Part shown: positions 6,490 to 14,766 of the stretch, in pieces | Position numbering within the stretch: the stretch's first letter is position 1 | Layout of the letters: each line of letters starts with the position of its first letter | Assembly (NCBI GenBank): GCA_964650945.1 | Contig: CAZYXU010000063.1 | Span: forward strand, 1-18,761 | Source: JAXGPF01 sp964650945 | GTDB taxonomy: Bacteria > Verrucomicrobiota > Kiritimatiellia > JAAZAB01 | Length of the DNA: 18,761 nucleotides | Direction: 5' to 3' | Notes under the pieces: model-generated | Databases searched by the model: none | Told to the model about the DNA's origin: nothing | The model's input: only the letters and a program-made list of their open reading frames with translations | Translations under genes and position numbers: made by a program

Positions 6490-7629
6490 ATGAACCACGC
6501 CAACTCCAACTGCAAGTTCGAAATCCTGGATCGGGACCCCGGTTCCAAGGCGCGCGCCGGCCGGCTCTGGACCGCGCACGGCCCGGTGGACACCCCCGTC
6601 TTCATGCCGGTAGGCACCCAAGCCACGGTCAAGGCCATGACCCCGGAGGAATTGACGGCGGCGGGGGTGGAGATGATTCTCGCCAACACCTATCACCTGC
6701 ACGTCCGTCCCGGCGCGGAAATCGTGGAGCAATGCGGCGGCCTGCATCGTTTCATGGGCTGGCCCAAGCCCATCCTGACCGACAGCGGCGGGTTCCAGGT
6801 GTTCAGCCTGGCCGGCTTACGCCAAATTCGCGACGATGGCGTGGAATTCAGTTCCCACGTGGATGGCAGCCGCCTGTTTTTGGGGCCGCGCGAGGCCATG
6901 GCCATCCAGGCCCGCCTGGGGGCGGATGTGGCCATGGTGTTTGATGAATGCCCGCCGTATCCCTGTGATTATGAATACGCTTGCAATGCCGTCCGCCGCA
7001 CCCTACAATGGGCAGCTAAGTGTGTCAACCAGCCGCGGCCGCCGGGCCAGGCGGTTTTCGGCATTGTCCAGGGCGGAATGTACGCCGACCTGCGGCGGCA
7101 ATGCGCCGCCGGGCTGGTGGAACTCGGCTTTGACGGCTATGCCATCGGCGGGGTCAGCGTGGGCGAGCCCCAGGATGTCCTGCTGGAGGCAGTAGCGGCC
7201 ACGGCCGGCCACCTGCCGCCGGAGCGGCCCCGTTACCTGATGGGGGTCGGCATGATGGGGCAAATCCTGTCGGCCGTGGCGTTGGGCGTGGATATGTTCG
7301 ATTGCGTGATGCCGACGCGGCTGGCGCGCAACGGGGCGGCCTTCACGCGCCAGGGGCACTACGCGGTGCGCAATGCCGCCTGGCGCGACGATCTGCGCCC
7401 GTTGGAGGAAGGTTGCGGGTGTTACGCCTGCCGCAACTTTTCCCGGGCCTATGTCCGCCATCTGGTCAATGTCGGCGAGATTTTGGGAGTGCGTTTGCTG
7501 ACCATGCACAACCTGTTTTGTTACATGCAGTTCATGCGGGAAGTGCGCGCGGCGCTGGCCGCCGGGCGCTTTCTGCAGTTCAAGGCGGAATTCGAACGGG
7601 GGCTGGCGGCCGCCGGCGCGGCGTATTAA
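6490..7629 (+). CDS. tgt: tRNA-guanine(34) transglycosylase (queuine tRNA-ribosyltransferase)
   Basis: Tgt swaps guanine 34 of GUN-anticodon tRNAs for the queuosine precursor preQ1. The 379 residues keep the active site: Asp98 in TDSGGFQV, Asp152 in FDEC, GIVQGGMYADLR with GYAIGGVSVGE, and the presumed nucleophile Asp271 in MFDCVMPTRLARNG. The zinc ligands Cys309, Cys311, Cys314 and His340 keep the bacterial CxCx2C...H spacing. No clear Shine-Dalgarno lies in the 6-nt gap after recR, suggesting coupled translation. The tgt-yajC-secD order downstream is a conserved bacterial arrangement. No queuosine synthesis genes are in the window. Confidence 0.97.
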   Translation: MNHANSNCKFEILDRDPGSKARAGRLWTAHGPVDTPVFMPVGTQATVKAMTPEELTAAGVEMILANTYHLHVRPGAEIVEQCGGLHRFMGWPKPILTDSGGFQVFSLAGLRQIRDDGVEFSSHVDGSRLFLGPREAMAIQARLGADVAMVFDECPPYPCDYEYACNAVRRTLQWAAKCVNQPRPPGQAVFGIVQGGMYADLRRQCAAGLVELGFDGYAIGGVSVGEPQDVLLEAVAATAGHLPPERPRYLMGVGMMGQILSAVALGVDMFDCVMPTRLARNGAAFTRQGHYAVRNAAWRDDLRPLEEGCGCYACRNFSRAYVRHLVNVGEILGVRLLTMHNLFCYMQFMREVRAALAAGRFLQFKAEFERGLAAAGAAY

Positions 7630-7657
7630 TTAAATCAACAGCACGGGAGAGATAACG

Positions 7658-8014
7658 ATGACGGCAATGGGCAGTTTAATCTTGTTGGGAATGGCCGGCG
7701 GACCCGGCGGCGGGGGGCAGCAGCAATCGCCCGGCTTGTTGATCGGCTGGCTGGTGATCATGGTGGCGCTGTTTTATTTCATGATGATTCTCCCGCAGCA
7801 GCGCCGGGAGAAGGAGCGGCGCAAGCTGATTGACGCCATCAAGACGGGCGACCGGGTCTTGTTCGCCGGCGGGATGATCGGGGTGGTGGCCAATGTCAAG
7901 CCGGACGTGTTTGTCATCAAGATTGCCGACAACACCAAGGTGGAGGTGGTCCGGGCGGCGGTGACCCGGGTGTTGAAGGATGAAACCGATTTGCGCAAGG
8001 ACACGAAGGAGTAA
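7658..8014 (+). CDS. yajC: Preprotein translocase subunit YajC
   Basis: This 118-residue inner-membrane protein associates with SecDF and YidC at the Sec translocon. A Gly/Gln-rich N-terminus is followed by one transmembrane segment (LLIGWLVIMVALFYFMMI, about 27-44). Next comes the family signature LPQQRREKERRKLIDAIKTGDRVLFAGGMIGVV, and then a small beta-rich cytoplasmic domain. GGGAGAG (7645-7651) lies 6 nt before the ATG. secDF starts 5 nt after the stop, the usual partner and order. Confidence 0.95.
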   Translation: MTAMGSLILLGMAGGPGGGGQQQSPGLLIGWLVIMVALFYFMMILPQQRREKERRKLIDAIKTGDRVLFAGGMIGVVANVKPDVFVIKIADNTKVEVVRAAVTRVLKDETDLRKDTKE

Positions 8015-8019
8015 GACGC

Positions 8020-10536
8020 ATGGACAAGCACGCGATTTGGAAGTGGCTGTTGTTGGCGGGGTTGGCGGCATGGTCGTTGGCGCTGGTAATCCCCCCGGAT
8101 AAGATCAAGCTGGGCCTGGACTTGCGCGGCGGCGCCAGTTTTACCGTCGAGATTGACGAAGCGGATATTTTCAAGCAGTTGCGCGAGGAGTTCCGGGATT
8201 TGACCGACAGCCAGGTGCAGGACCGCGTGCCGGGCAAGGTGCGCGAGGCCCAGGAACAGGCTTTGGAAATCATCCGCAACCGCGTGGATGCGCTCGGGGT
8301 GGCCGAACCGGTGATTTACCCGGAACACCACAACCGCATTGCCGTGCAGATTCCCGGCTCCAGCGCCGAAGACCAGGCGCGGGCGGCCCAGTTGATTCAA
8401 AGCGCGGCCTTCCTGGAATTCAGCATGGTGCATGAGGAAAATGACGCGCTGGTCGGCAAACTTTTCGACAAGGGCCTGGCGCCGGAAGGATTCCGGATCG
8501 TCTCCATGGACGTCGAAGGCCATAAAGGCGAATATTACCAACGCGAACGCGCGGCATCCGAATCCCTGGGCGAGGATTGGCGCGAACGCATGGCCGGCTT
8601 CCAGGCGCCGCCCGGCTACCGCTTTATGCTGGAAGAGAAGATGGTCGGCGGGCACAAGCTGTACATTCCGTATTTTGTCCGGCAACGCAGCGAATTGAAG
8701 GGCGATGCCGTGCAAAACGCCAAGGTTGAATACGGCCCGCTCAGCGAGCCCTACGTCTCCATGAAATTCGACGCCAAGGGCGCGCGGCGCTTTGCCAACA
8801 TCACCGCGGAATACGCCCCCGGCGGCGCCCGTAATCCCAACCCGGAAGGCCGGCGTTACCTGGCCATCATCATGGACGGCAAATTGTATTCCGCGCCCTT
8901 CATCAAGACGGCGATCTACGGCGGCGAGGCCATGATTGAAGGCAATTTCAGCCTCAAGGATGCGCAGGACCTGGCGATTGTCCTGCGCGCTGGCTCGTTG
9001 CCGACGCCGGTGAAGATCATCGAGTCGCGCAGTGTGGACCCGTCGCTGGGCCGCGATTCGATCGAGAGCGGTTTGCGCGCGGCGTTTTTCAGCGGCACGG
9101 CGGTGGCGGTCTTCATGCTGATCTATTATTTCTGGGGCGGCCTGATCGCCAACCTGGGCTTGTTGTGCAATATGCTGCTGCTGCCGCTGGCCATGATGGT
9201 CACCGCCGGCATCCTGGGCATGTTCACCGGCGCCGGCGGGGCGAGCGTGGGGCTGCCCGTTTTGACCCTGCCCGGCATCGCCGGCATTGTGCTGACCATC
9301 GGTATGGCCGTGGATGCCAACGTGCTGATTTTCGAGCGCATCCGCGAGGAGCAGAACCTGGGTAAACGCCTGGGGCCGTCGGTGGAGGCCGGCTACAACA
9401 AGGCCTTCCTGACGATTTTGGATTCCAACCTGACGACCGTCATGGCCGCCGTGCTCCTGTTCATTTTCGGCACCGGGCCGGTGCGCGGCTTCGGGGTGAC
9501 GCTGACCGCCGGCATCATGGTGAGCATGTATTCCGCCCTGGTGGTCACCCGCATGATCTTCGACCTGGTGGTCAGCCGCGGGAAAGTCCAGCGCATTCGC
9601 ATGCTGTCAATGTTCCGCGCGAGTCGGATCAACTTCCTGGCCGGCTACAAGCCGGCCCTGTTGTTCTCCCTGGTGGTGGTGATCGCCTGCAGCGTGCTGG
9701 TAGGGCTCCGGGCGTGGAAGGATCATACGCGCATCCTCGGCACGGATTTCACCGGCGGCGCTTCGTTGACCTTCAGCTTCACGCAGAAGCCGGCGGTGGC
9801 GGATATCCGCGACGCCCTGACGCAGGCCGGCGTGCGGGAAACCCAGATTCAGTTTCAAAAGGAATTGGATGGCGGGGGCGAGCATCTGCAATTGCGCACC
9901 GATGCCGCCGGCAGCGAGCTGGCCAAACAGACGATGCTGGAGCGTTACGCCCAGTCCGGCTTCAAGTTGTTGAGCGAGGATGTCGTCGGGCCGCAAATCG
10001 GCAACGAGATGGTGGGGCGCGCGGCCAAGGCCCTGATCTTTTCCCTGATCGGCATGGTGATTTACATCTCGTGGCGTTTCCAATTCGCCTTTGCCGTGGG
10101 CGGCATTGTCGCGCTGGTGCATGACGTCCTGGTCTGCGTCGGGGTTTATTGCCTGCTGGGCCGGCAGATCAACATGACGGTGATTGCCGGTTTGATGACG
10201 ATCGTGGGTTACTCCATCAACGACACCATCGTGATCTTCGACCGCATCCGCGAAAAGTTGAAAGCGCAACCCGCCGCCGCCGACAATCCCGCGGCCTTCA
10301 AGCAGTTGTGCAACTTGAGCATCAACGAAACGCTGAGCCGCACCATCCTGACATCCCTGACCACCTTCCTGGCGGTGACGATTCTGCTGGTGTTCGGCGG
10401 CGGCGCCATCAACGACTTTGCCATGGTGCTCTTCATCGGCGTCATTGCCGGCACGTATTCGACCATTTACATTGCCGTGCCGATCATGCTGAATTTGTAC
10501 CGGACGCGCAAGCCCGCGAAATCGGCCAAGAACTGA
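8020..10536 (+). CDS. secDF: Fused protein translocase subunit SecDF
   Basis: SecD and SecF normally form a proton-driven complex that pulls secreted proteins out through SecYEG. Here they are one 838-residue chain. The SecD half (about 1-535) has an N-terminal membrane segment (8-24), GLDLRGGASF (32-41), a large periplasmic region, then membrane segments including GMAVDANVLIFERIRE (428-443). The SecF half begins near 540, with GTDFTGGASL (574-583), VGPQIG (656-661) and GYSINDTIVIFDRIRE (730-745). The Asp-bearing membrane motifs used for proton transfer are present in both halves. No stop or frameshift breaks the join. AAGGAG (8006-8011) is the RBS. recJ starts 2 nt after the stop. Confidence 0.97.
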   Translation: MDKHAIWKWLLLAGLAAWSLALVIPPDKIKLGLDLRGGASFTVEIDEADIFKQLREEFRDLTDSQVQDRVPGKVREAQEQALEIIRNRVDALGVAEPVIYPEHHNRIAVQIPGSSAEDQARAAQLIQSAAFLEFSMVHEENDALVGKLFDKGLAPEGFRIVSMDVEGHKGEYYQRERAASESLGEDWRERMAGFQAPPGYRFMLEEKMVGGHKLYIPYFVRQRSELKGDAVQNAKVEYGPLSEPYVSMKFDAKGARRFANITAEYAPGGARNPNPEGRRYLAIIMDGKLYSAPFIKTAIYGGEAMIEGNFSLKDAQDLAIVLRAGSLPTPVKIIESRSVDPSLGRDSIESGLRAAFFSGTAVAVFMLIYYFWGGLIANLGLLCNMLLLPLAMMVTAGILGMFTGAGGASVGLPVLTLPGIAGIVLTIGMAVDANVLIFERIREEQNLGKRLGPSVEAGYNKAFLTILDSNLTTVMAAVLLFIFGTGPVRGFGVTLTAGIMVSMYSALVVTRMIFDLVVSRGKVQRIRMLSMFRASRINFLAGYKPALLFSLVVVIACSVLVGLRAWKDHTRILGTDFTGGASLTFSFTQKPAVADIRDALTQAGVRETQIQFQKELDGGGEHLQLRTDAAGSELAKQTMLERYAQSGFKLLSEDVVGPQIGNEMVGRAAKALIFSLIGMVIYISWRFQFAFAVGGIVALVHDVLVCVGVYCLLGRQINMTVIAGLMTIVGYSINDTIVIFDRIREKLKAQPAAADNPAAFKQLCNLSINETLSRTILTSLTTFLAVTILLVFGGGAINDFAMVLFIGVIAGTYSTIYIAVPIMLNLYRTRKPAKSAKN

Positions 10537-10538
10537 AC

Positions 10539-12296
10539 ATGGATGGCGACATCGTTAACGGTCCGGCCAAACCCGCGGCGGCCGCCGCCCGGGTCTGGCG
10601 CGCGGCCGCGGGTGATGCGGATCGGATTGCCCGGCTGGCGCGGGAATACAACCTGCCCCGCGCCGCGGCCGCGGTGCTGGCGGATCGGAATTTGCCGGAT
10701 GCCGGCGCCATCCGCCGGTTTTTAGAGCCGGCCTTGAACGACCTGGGCGATCCATTGCTTCTGCCGGGCATGCCGGCGGCCGTGGCGCGCATCTGGCGGG
10801 CGGCGGAGGCCGGGGAAAGCATCGTGATTTTCGGCGATTACGACGCCGACGGCATTACCAGCGTCGTGGTGCTGCTCCAGGTTCTGCGCGCCTTGGGCGC
10901 GGCCGCCACCCCCTGCCTTTCCAACCGGCTCCAGGCGGGCTACGGCTTCACCCTGCCGGCCTTGGAGCAATGCCGCCGCTTGGGCGACCCATCCCTGATT
11001 GTCACGGTGGACACCGGCATCACCGCCGTGGAGGCCTGTGCCGCGGCGCGCTGCGCGGGCATGGATGTGATCGTCACGGATCACCACGAACCCGGCGCAA
11101 CGCTGCCGGCGGCGGCCGCCATCGTGAATCCGAAACTGGGCAATGACCCCGCGGCCCGCATGTTGGCGGGAGTGGGCGTGGTCTTTCAGCTTTGCCGCGC
11201 CCTGGCGGAGGATGGCCGGCGCGCGGGCCGGCCGGCGGCGGCCGCGCTGGATTTGCGGGAATTTCTGGACCTGGTCATGCTCGGCACCGTGGCGGACATC
11301 GTGCCGCTGCTGGCGGATAACCGCATCCTGGTGCGGCACGGGTTATCCGTCCTGAACGACACCCGGCGGGTTGGTTTGCGCGCGCTGATAGACTGCGCCG
11401 GCCTGCAGTTGCCGCTGAATGTCGGCCATGTGGCGTTCGGCCTGGCGCCGCGCTTGAATGCCGTTGGCCGGCTGCGGACGCCGGCTCCCGCGCTGGAACT
11501 GCTGTTGACCGATGACGCGGAGCGGGCGCAGGAGCTGGCCCGGGAATTGGACTCCGCCAACCGCGAGCGGCAGGATATCGAAAGCCGGATTTTTCAGGCG
11601 GCGGCGGCGCGCATTGACGCCGCCTTCGATCCCGCCGCCGATTTCGGCCTGGTGGCGGCGGACGACGGCTGGCATCCGGGCGTGATCGGGATTGTCGCTT
11701 CGCGCCTTGCCGCCCGTTACCGGCGTCCGGTTGTGGTGGTGGCCTTTGACGCAGATGGATGCGGGCGCGGGTCCGGCCGCGGCATCGAGGAATGCAACCT
11801 CCTGGAATGCCTGCGGGAATGTTCCGGATGCCTGGATGCCTGCGGCGGACATGCCCTGGCCGCCGGCCTGGCGCTGCGCCGCGCCGCCCTGCCGGAGTTT
11901 CAAAAGGCCTTCAATGCCGCGGCGGCGGCCAGGTTGCGCGGCGTGGATTTACGCCCGGTGCAGCGGGTGGATGTCTGGGTGGACCTGGCGGAGTTGGATC
12001 AGGAATTGCTGGATGCCCTGGACCGGTTGCGGCCCTTCGGCCAGGGGTGTCCCGCGCCCGTGCTGGCGGCGCGCCGGCTGCGCCTGGCCGCGCCGGCGCG
12101 GGTCGTGGGGGGCAAGCACTTAAAACTTGCCGTCACGGATGGCCGGGTACGTCAGGCAGCGATTGCCTTCGGGCGCGCGGATACGCCGCTGCCGGCGGAA
12201 GGCTTCGACCTGGCCTTTCAATTGCAGCAAAACACCTGGCAGGGGGTGACCACCCTGCAACTCAGCGTGCAGGATTGGCGCCCGGCCGGGGATTAG
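10539..12296 (+). CDS. recJ: Single-stranded-DNA-specific exonuclease RecJ
   Basis: RecJ is a 5'-3' single-strand DNA exonuclease of the DHH family, used in recombination and mismatch repair. The 585 residues show the metal-binding motifs GDYDADG (99-105), VTVDTG (155-160), DHH (181-183) and GTVADIVPL (249-257). The DHHA1 domain has HPGVIGIVASRL (379-390) and CGGHALAAG (435-443), followed by a C-terminal OB-like region. ATG 10539 is preferred. The open frame runs upstream to 10149, but that part lies in another frame of secDF and its residues do not look like RecJ. The 2-nt gap to secDF suggests coupling. The gene converges on pckG with 13 nt between the stops, and I see no clear terminator there. 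Confidence 0.96.
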   Translation: MDGDIVNGPAKPAAAAARVWRAAAGDADRIARLAREYNLPRAAAAVLADRNLPDAGAIRRFLEPALNDLGDPLLLPGMPAAVARIWRAAEAGESIVIFGDYDADGITSVVVLLQVLRALGAAATPCLSNRLQAGYGFTLPALEQCRRLGDPSLIVTVDTGITAVEACAAARCAGMDVIVTDHHEPGATLPAAAAIVNPKLGNDPAARMLAGVGVVFQLCRALAEDGRRAGRPAAAALDLREFLDLVMLGTVADIVPLLADNRILVRHGLSVLNDTRRVGLRALIDCAGLQLPLNVGHVAFGLAPRLNAVGRLRTPAPALELLLTDDAERAQELARELDSANRERQDIESRIFQAAAARIDAAFDPAADFGLVAADDGWHPGVIGIVASRLAARYRRPVVVVAFDADGCGRGSGRGIEECNLLECLRECSGCLDACGGHALAAGLALRRAALPEFQKAFNAAAAARLRGVDLRPVQRVDVWVDLAELDQELLDALDRLRPFGQGCPAPVLAARRLRLAAPARVVGGKHLKLAVTDGRVRQAAIAFGRADTPLPAEGFDLAFQLQQNTWQGVTTLQLSVQDWRPAGD

Positions 12297-12309
12297 GAAG
12301 GCGATCGGG

Positions 12310-14124
12310 TCAACCCGGGCTGCCGGCCAGGCGCTGGCGCAGTTTGGCCAGTTGTTCCCGCAAAGCGGGGGGCAGGCGCTCGCCCAGCCGGTCATAGTAC
12401 GCGGCGATGTCCGCGGCTTCTTTTTCCCAGCCGGCGCGGTCAACGTGGAGCAGTTGCCGCACATGGTCCGGCGGGAGGTTCAACCCGCTGAGGTCCAGCG
12501 CGTCCGGCGCCGGTAAATTGCCGATGGGCGTGGTTTCGGCGGCAGCCGTGCCGTCCACCCGCTCGCAAATCCATTTTAACACGCGGCTGTTTTCGCCGTA
12601 CCCTGGCCAGAGCCATTGGCCTTCAGGGGTTTTGCGGAACCAATTGACGAAAAATATCTTTGGCAATTTGCGGCGGTCTGTCCGTTGCGCAAGCGCCAGC
12701 CAGTAGGACAGGTAATCCCCCATGTGGTAGCCGCAAAACGGCAGCATGGCAAACGGATCGCGCCTTAAAACTCCGGCCTGGCCCAGGGCGGCGGCGGTGG
12801 TTTCCGAGCCGGCGGACGAGCCCATGAAGACCCCGTGTTCCCAGTCGAAGGACTCGGTGACCAGCGGGATGGTTGCGGGCCGGCGGCCGCCGAACAAAAT
12901 GGCGGAAATGGGGACGCCGGCTGGATTTTCCCATTCCGGATCGATTACCGGGCATTGGTAAGCCGGCGCCGTGAATCGGGAATTGGGGTGGGCGGCTTTG
13001 CGGCCGCAGCCGGGCGTCCATGGTTTTCCTTCCCAATCCGTGAGTTGCGCCGGCGGAGTTCCATCCATGTCTTCCCACCAGACGTCCTGGTCGGGAGTGA
13101 GCGCCACATTCGTAAAAATAGTGTTGCGCTTGATGGCCTGCATCGCATTGGGATTGGATTGCCCGGAAGTGCCGGTGGCGACGCCGAAGAATCCGTATTC
13201 CGGATTGATGGCGTACAGGCGGCCGTCGGCCGCGATACGCATCCAGGCGATATCGTCGCCTAAACACCGGACTTTCCAGCCGGGCAGGGTGGGCTGCATC
13301 ATTGCCAGGTTGGTTTTGCCGCAGGCGCTCGGGAAGGCGGCGGCGATGTAATATTTGCGTCCGGCCGGCGAGGTCAATGCCAGGATCAGCATATGTTCGG
13401 CCAGCCAGCCTTCGCGCCGCGCGACATACGATGCCACCCGCAATGCCAGGCACTTTTTACCCAGGAGGGCATTGCCGCCGTAACCGGAACCGTAGGACCA
13501 GATGGACGGCTCGTCCTGGAGGTGGACGATGAACTTTTTGGCGGGGTCCGGTTCACAGGGCCAGGGCACATCCGTCTGGCCGGGGGCCAGCGGCGCGCCG
13601 ACCGAGTGCAGGCATGGAATGAACTTGCCTTCCTCCCCGAGTTCATCCAAGACGGCCTGGCCCATGCGGGTCATGATGCGCATGTTGCAGACGACGTAAG
13701 GGGAGTCGGTGATTTCCACGCCGATTTTAGCCAGGGGCGCGCGCAGCGGCCCCATGGAAAAGGGGATGACATAAAGCGTCCGCCCGCGCATGCAGCCCTG
13801 GAACAACTCGCGCTGCTTGAGCCGCATTTCCGCCGGGTCGGCCCAGTGGTTGTTCGGGCCGGCATCGCTGCGGCAGGGCGTGCAGATGAAGGTGCGGTCT
13901 TCCACTCGCGCCACATCGCTGGGATGGGACCGCGCCAGGAAGCAGCCTGGGCGTTTTTTCGGGTTAAGTTTGATGAAAGATCCGCCGGCAACCATCTGCG
14001 CGCATAACGCCTGGTATTCCTTGTCCGTGCCGGTGCACCAATGCACATTTTCCGGCTGGCAGAGTTCCGCGGTTTCACGCACCCATTTTAAAAGATTTTG
14101 ATGTTTGGTCGGCGCTGCTGTCAT
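12310..14124 (-). CDS. pckG: Phosphoenolpyruvate carboxykinase (GTP)
   Basis: The enzyme interconverts oxaloacetate plus GTP with phosphoenolpyruvate, CO2 and GDP, at the gluconeogenic/anaplerotic node. The 604 residues are full length for the GTP-dependent class. Signatures include YGSGYGGNALLGKK (211-224), the P-loop FPSACGKTN (264-272) whose Cys is the class's reactive cysteine, LGDDIAWM (288-295), FGVATGTS (313-320) and FGGRRPATIP (411-420). GGGAG lies 5 nt before the ATG. This gene is on the opposite strand to everything else after 2444 and has its own promoter region at 14208-14254. It is not part of either flanking operon. Confidence 0.97.
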   Translation of the reverse strand: MTAAPTKHQNLLKWVRETAELCQPENVHWCTGTDKEYQALCAQMVAGGSFIKLNPKKRPGCFLARSHPSDVARVEDRTFICTPCRSDAGPNNHWADPAEMRLKQRELFQGCMRGRTLYVIPFSMGPLRAPLAKIGVEITDSPYVVCNMRIMTRMGQAVLDELGEEGKFIPCLHSVGAPLAPGQTDVPWPCEPDPAKKFIVHLQDEPSIWSYGSGYGGNALLGKKCLALRVASYVARREGWLAEHMLILALTSPAGRKYYIAAAFPSACGKTNLAMMQPTLPGWKVRCLGDDIAWMRIAADGRLYAINPEYGFFGVATGTSGQSNPNAMQAIKRNTIFTNVALTPDQDVWWEDMDGTPPAQLTDWEGKPWTPGCGRKAAHPNSRFTAPAYQCPVIDPEWENPAGVPISAILFGGRRPATIPLVTESFDWEHGVFMGSSAGSETTAAALGQAGVLRRDPFAMLPFCGYHMGDYLSYWLALAQRTDRRKLPKIFFVNWFRKTPEGQWLWPGYGENSRVLKWICERVDGTAAAETTPIGNLPAPDALDLSGLNLPPDHVRQLLHVDRAGWEKEAADIAAYYDRLGERLPPALREQLAKLRQRLAGSPG

Positions 14125-14207
14125 GGTTTCTCCCGCGCATTTCGGTCACCCGGGGCTGCTGCCGCCGGTATGGAACAGAGAACAGAGTGCTCTAATTAAA
14201 CCGCTGG

Positions 14208-14236
14208 AGCATATCTGCCGGTAATACGTCTGTCAA
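14208..14236 (-). promoter_or_regulatory. Promoter of pckG
   Basis: Read on the minus strand, a perfect -35 TTGACA (14236-14231) is separated by 17 nt from TATGCT (14213-14208). They lie about 85 nt upstream of the pckG start codon. This is the best match to a sigma-70 consensus promoter in the window. Confidence 0.7.
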
Positions 14237-14254
14237 GTTTTTTGCGTAAAAAAC
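14237..14254. promoter_or_regulatory. AT-rich palindrome abutting the pckG -35 box
   Basis: GTTTTTTGCGTAAAAAAC is an inverted repeat with 7-bp arms and a 4-nt centre. It lies immediately upstream of the pckG -35 box and inside the divergent intergenic region shared with the plus-strand cluster. It could be an operator or an AT-rich upstream element. The role is inferred from position only. Confidence 0.45.
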
Positions 14255-14263
14255 GGTTTGCGA

Positions 14264-14292
14264 TTGCCTTGCCGGGCGTTTTCGGGTATGCT
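14264..14292 (+). promoter_or_regulatory. Weak candidate promoter for the 14369-18678 cluster
   Basis: TTGCCT (14264-14269) and TATGCT (14287-14292) are 17 nt apart on the plus strand, about 75 nt before the GTG at 14369. The matches are partial. A TATATT at 14297-14302 is an alternative -10 without a good -35. Confidence 0.3.
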
Positions 14293-14368
14293 GAAATATA
14301 TTGGAATAAAATAGTGCGGTTGGGACGGGGCGCGCGGCGTCTGCCCCGCGCGGCCGCCGGAGCGATGG

Positions 14369-14758
14369 GTGGTGGACATGACCACGATGAACCTGGAAGA
14401 AGTGTGTCCGTTTTTGCCGTTTAAAAAATGCCCGGCCTGCGGCCGGGTCTGGCGCACCTGCGCGGACATGCTGTCGGATCCCCAGGTGGAATTGATCGGC
14501 TACCAAACCAATTTCGTGGCGGTCGGCGAGGGTTTTTTCCTGTTTGAACACAAGCCCCCGGGCTGCGGCACGACCTTTGCCGTGGCGGCCGGCGCGTTGG
14601 CGGAACTCCATGACGGCCCCATGATCGTCAATCGGCCGGTGGCGGCGTGCGCCGAGTACTGCCTGTATCGCAGCAACCTTTTGCCATGTCCTTCAAAGTG
14701 CGAATGCGAATACGTGCGCACCATGCTGGATGTGCTGAAAAACTGGCGTAAGACTTGA
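14369..14758 (+). CDS. Conserved cysteine-rich protein of unknown function
   Basis: This protein has 129 residues from GTG 14369, which has GGAG 6 nt upstream. ATG 14378 and ATG 14387 are alternative starts. Ten cysteines are present. CPACGRVW (21-28) is a zinc-knuckle-like CxxC. The middle part GYQTNFVAVGEGFFLFEH...CGTTFA (44-71) recalls, from memory only, a family of small uncharacterised bacterial proteins. A C-terminal cluster Cx3Cx8Cx3CxC (94-113) could bind a metal. There is no signal peptide or membrane segment, so it is probably cytoplasmic. The stop overlaps the region just before dsbD, suggesting co-expression with a thiol-redox protein. A structural zinc or other metal site is inferred, and no function is assigned. 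Confidence 0.8.
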   Translation: MVDMTTMNLEEVCPFLPFKKCPACGRVWRTCADMLSDPQVELIGYQTNFVAVGEGFFLFEHKPPGCGTTFAVAAGALAELHDGPMIVNRPVAACAEYCLYRSNLLPCPSKCECEYVRTMLDVLKNWRKT

Positions 14759-14766
14759 GGGAATCC

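Noticed and set aside
10149..10538. N-terminal extension of recJ inside secDF
   Set aside because: This is an open frame overlapping secDF with composition unlike RecJ. The ATG at 10539 directly after the secDF stop fits the family.
12281..12330. Bidirectional terminator between recJ and pckG
   Set aside because: GCCCGG and CCGGGC can pair, but the loop is long and no T-run follows on either strand.
14755..14766. TTG start for dsbD
   Set aside because: It lies on the preceding stop codon, and GAGGGA is correctly spaced only for the ATG at 14767, which begins a normal signal peptide.
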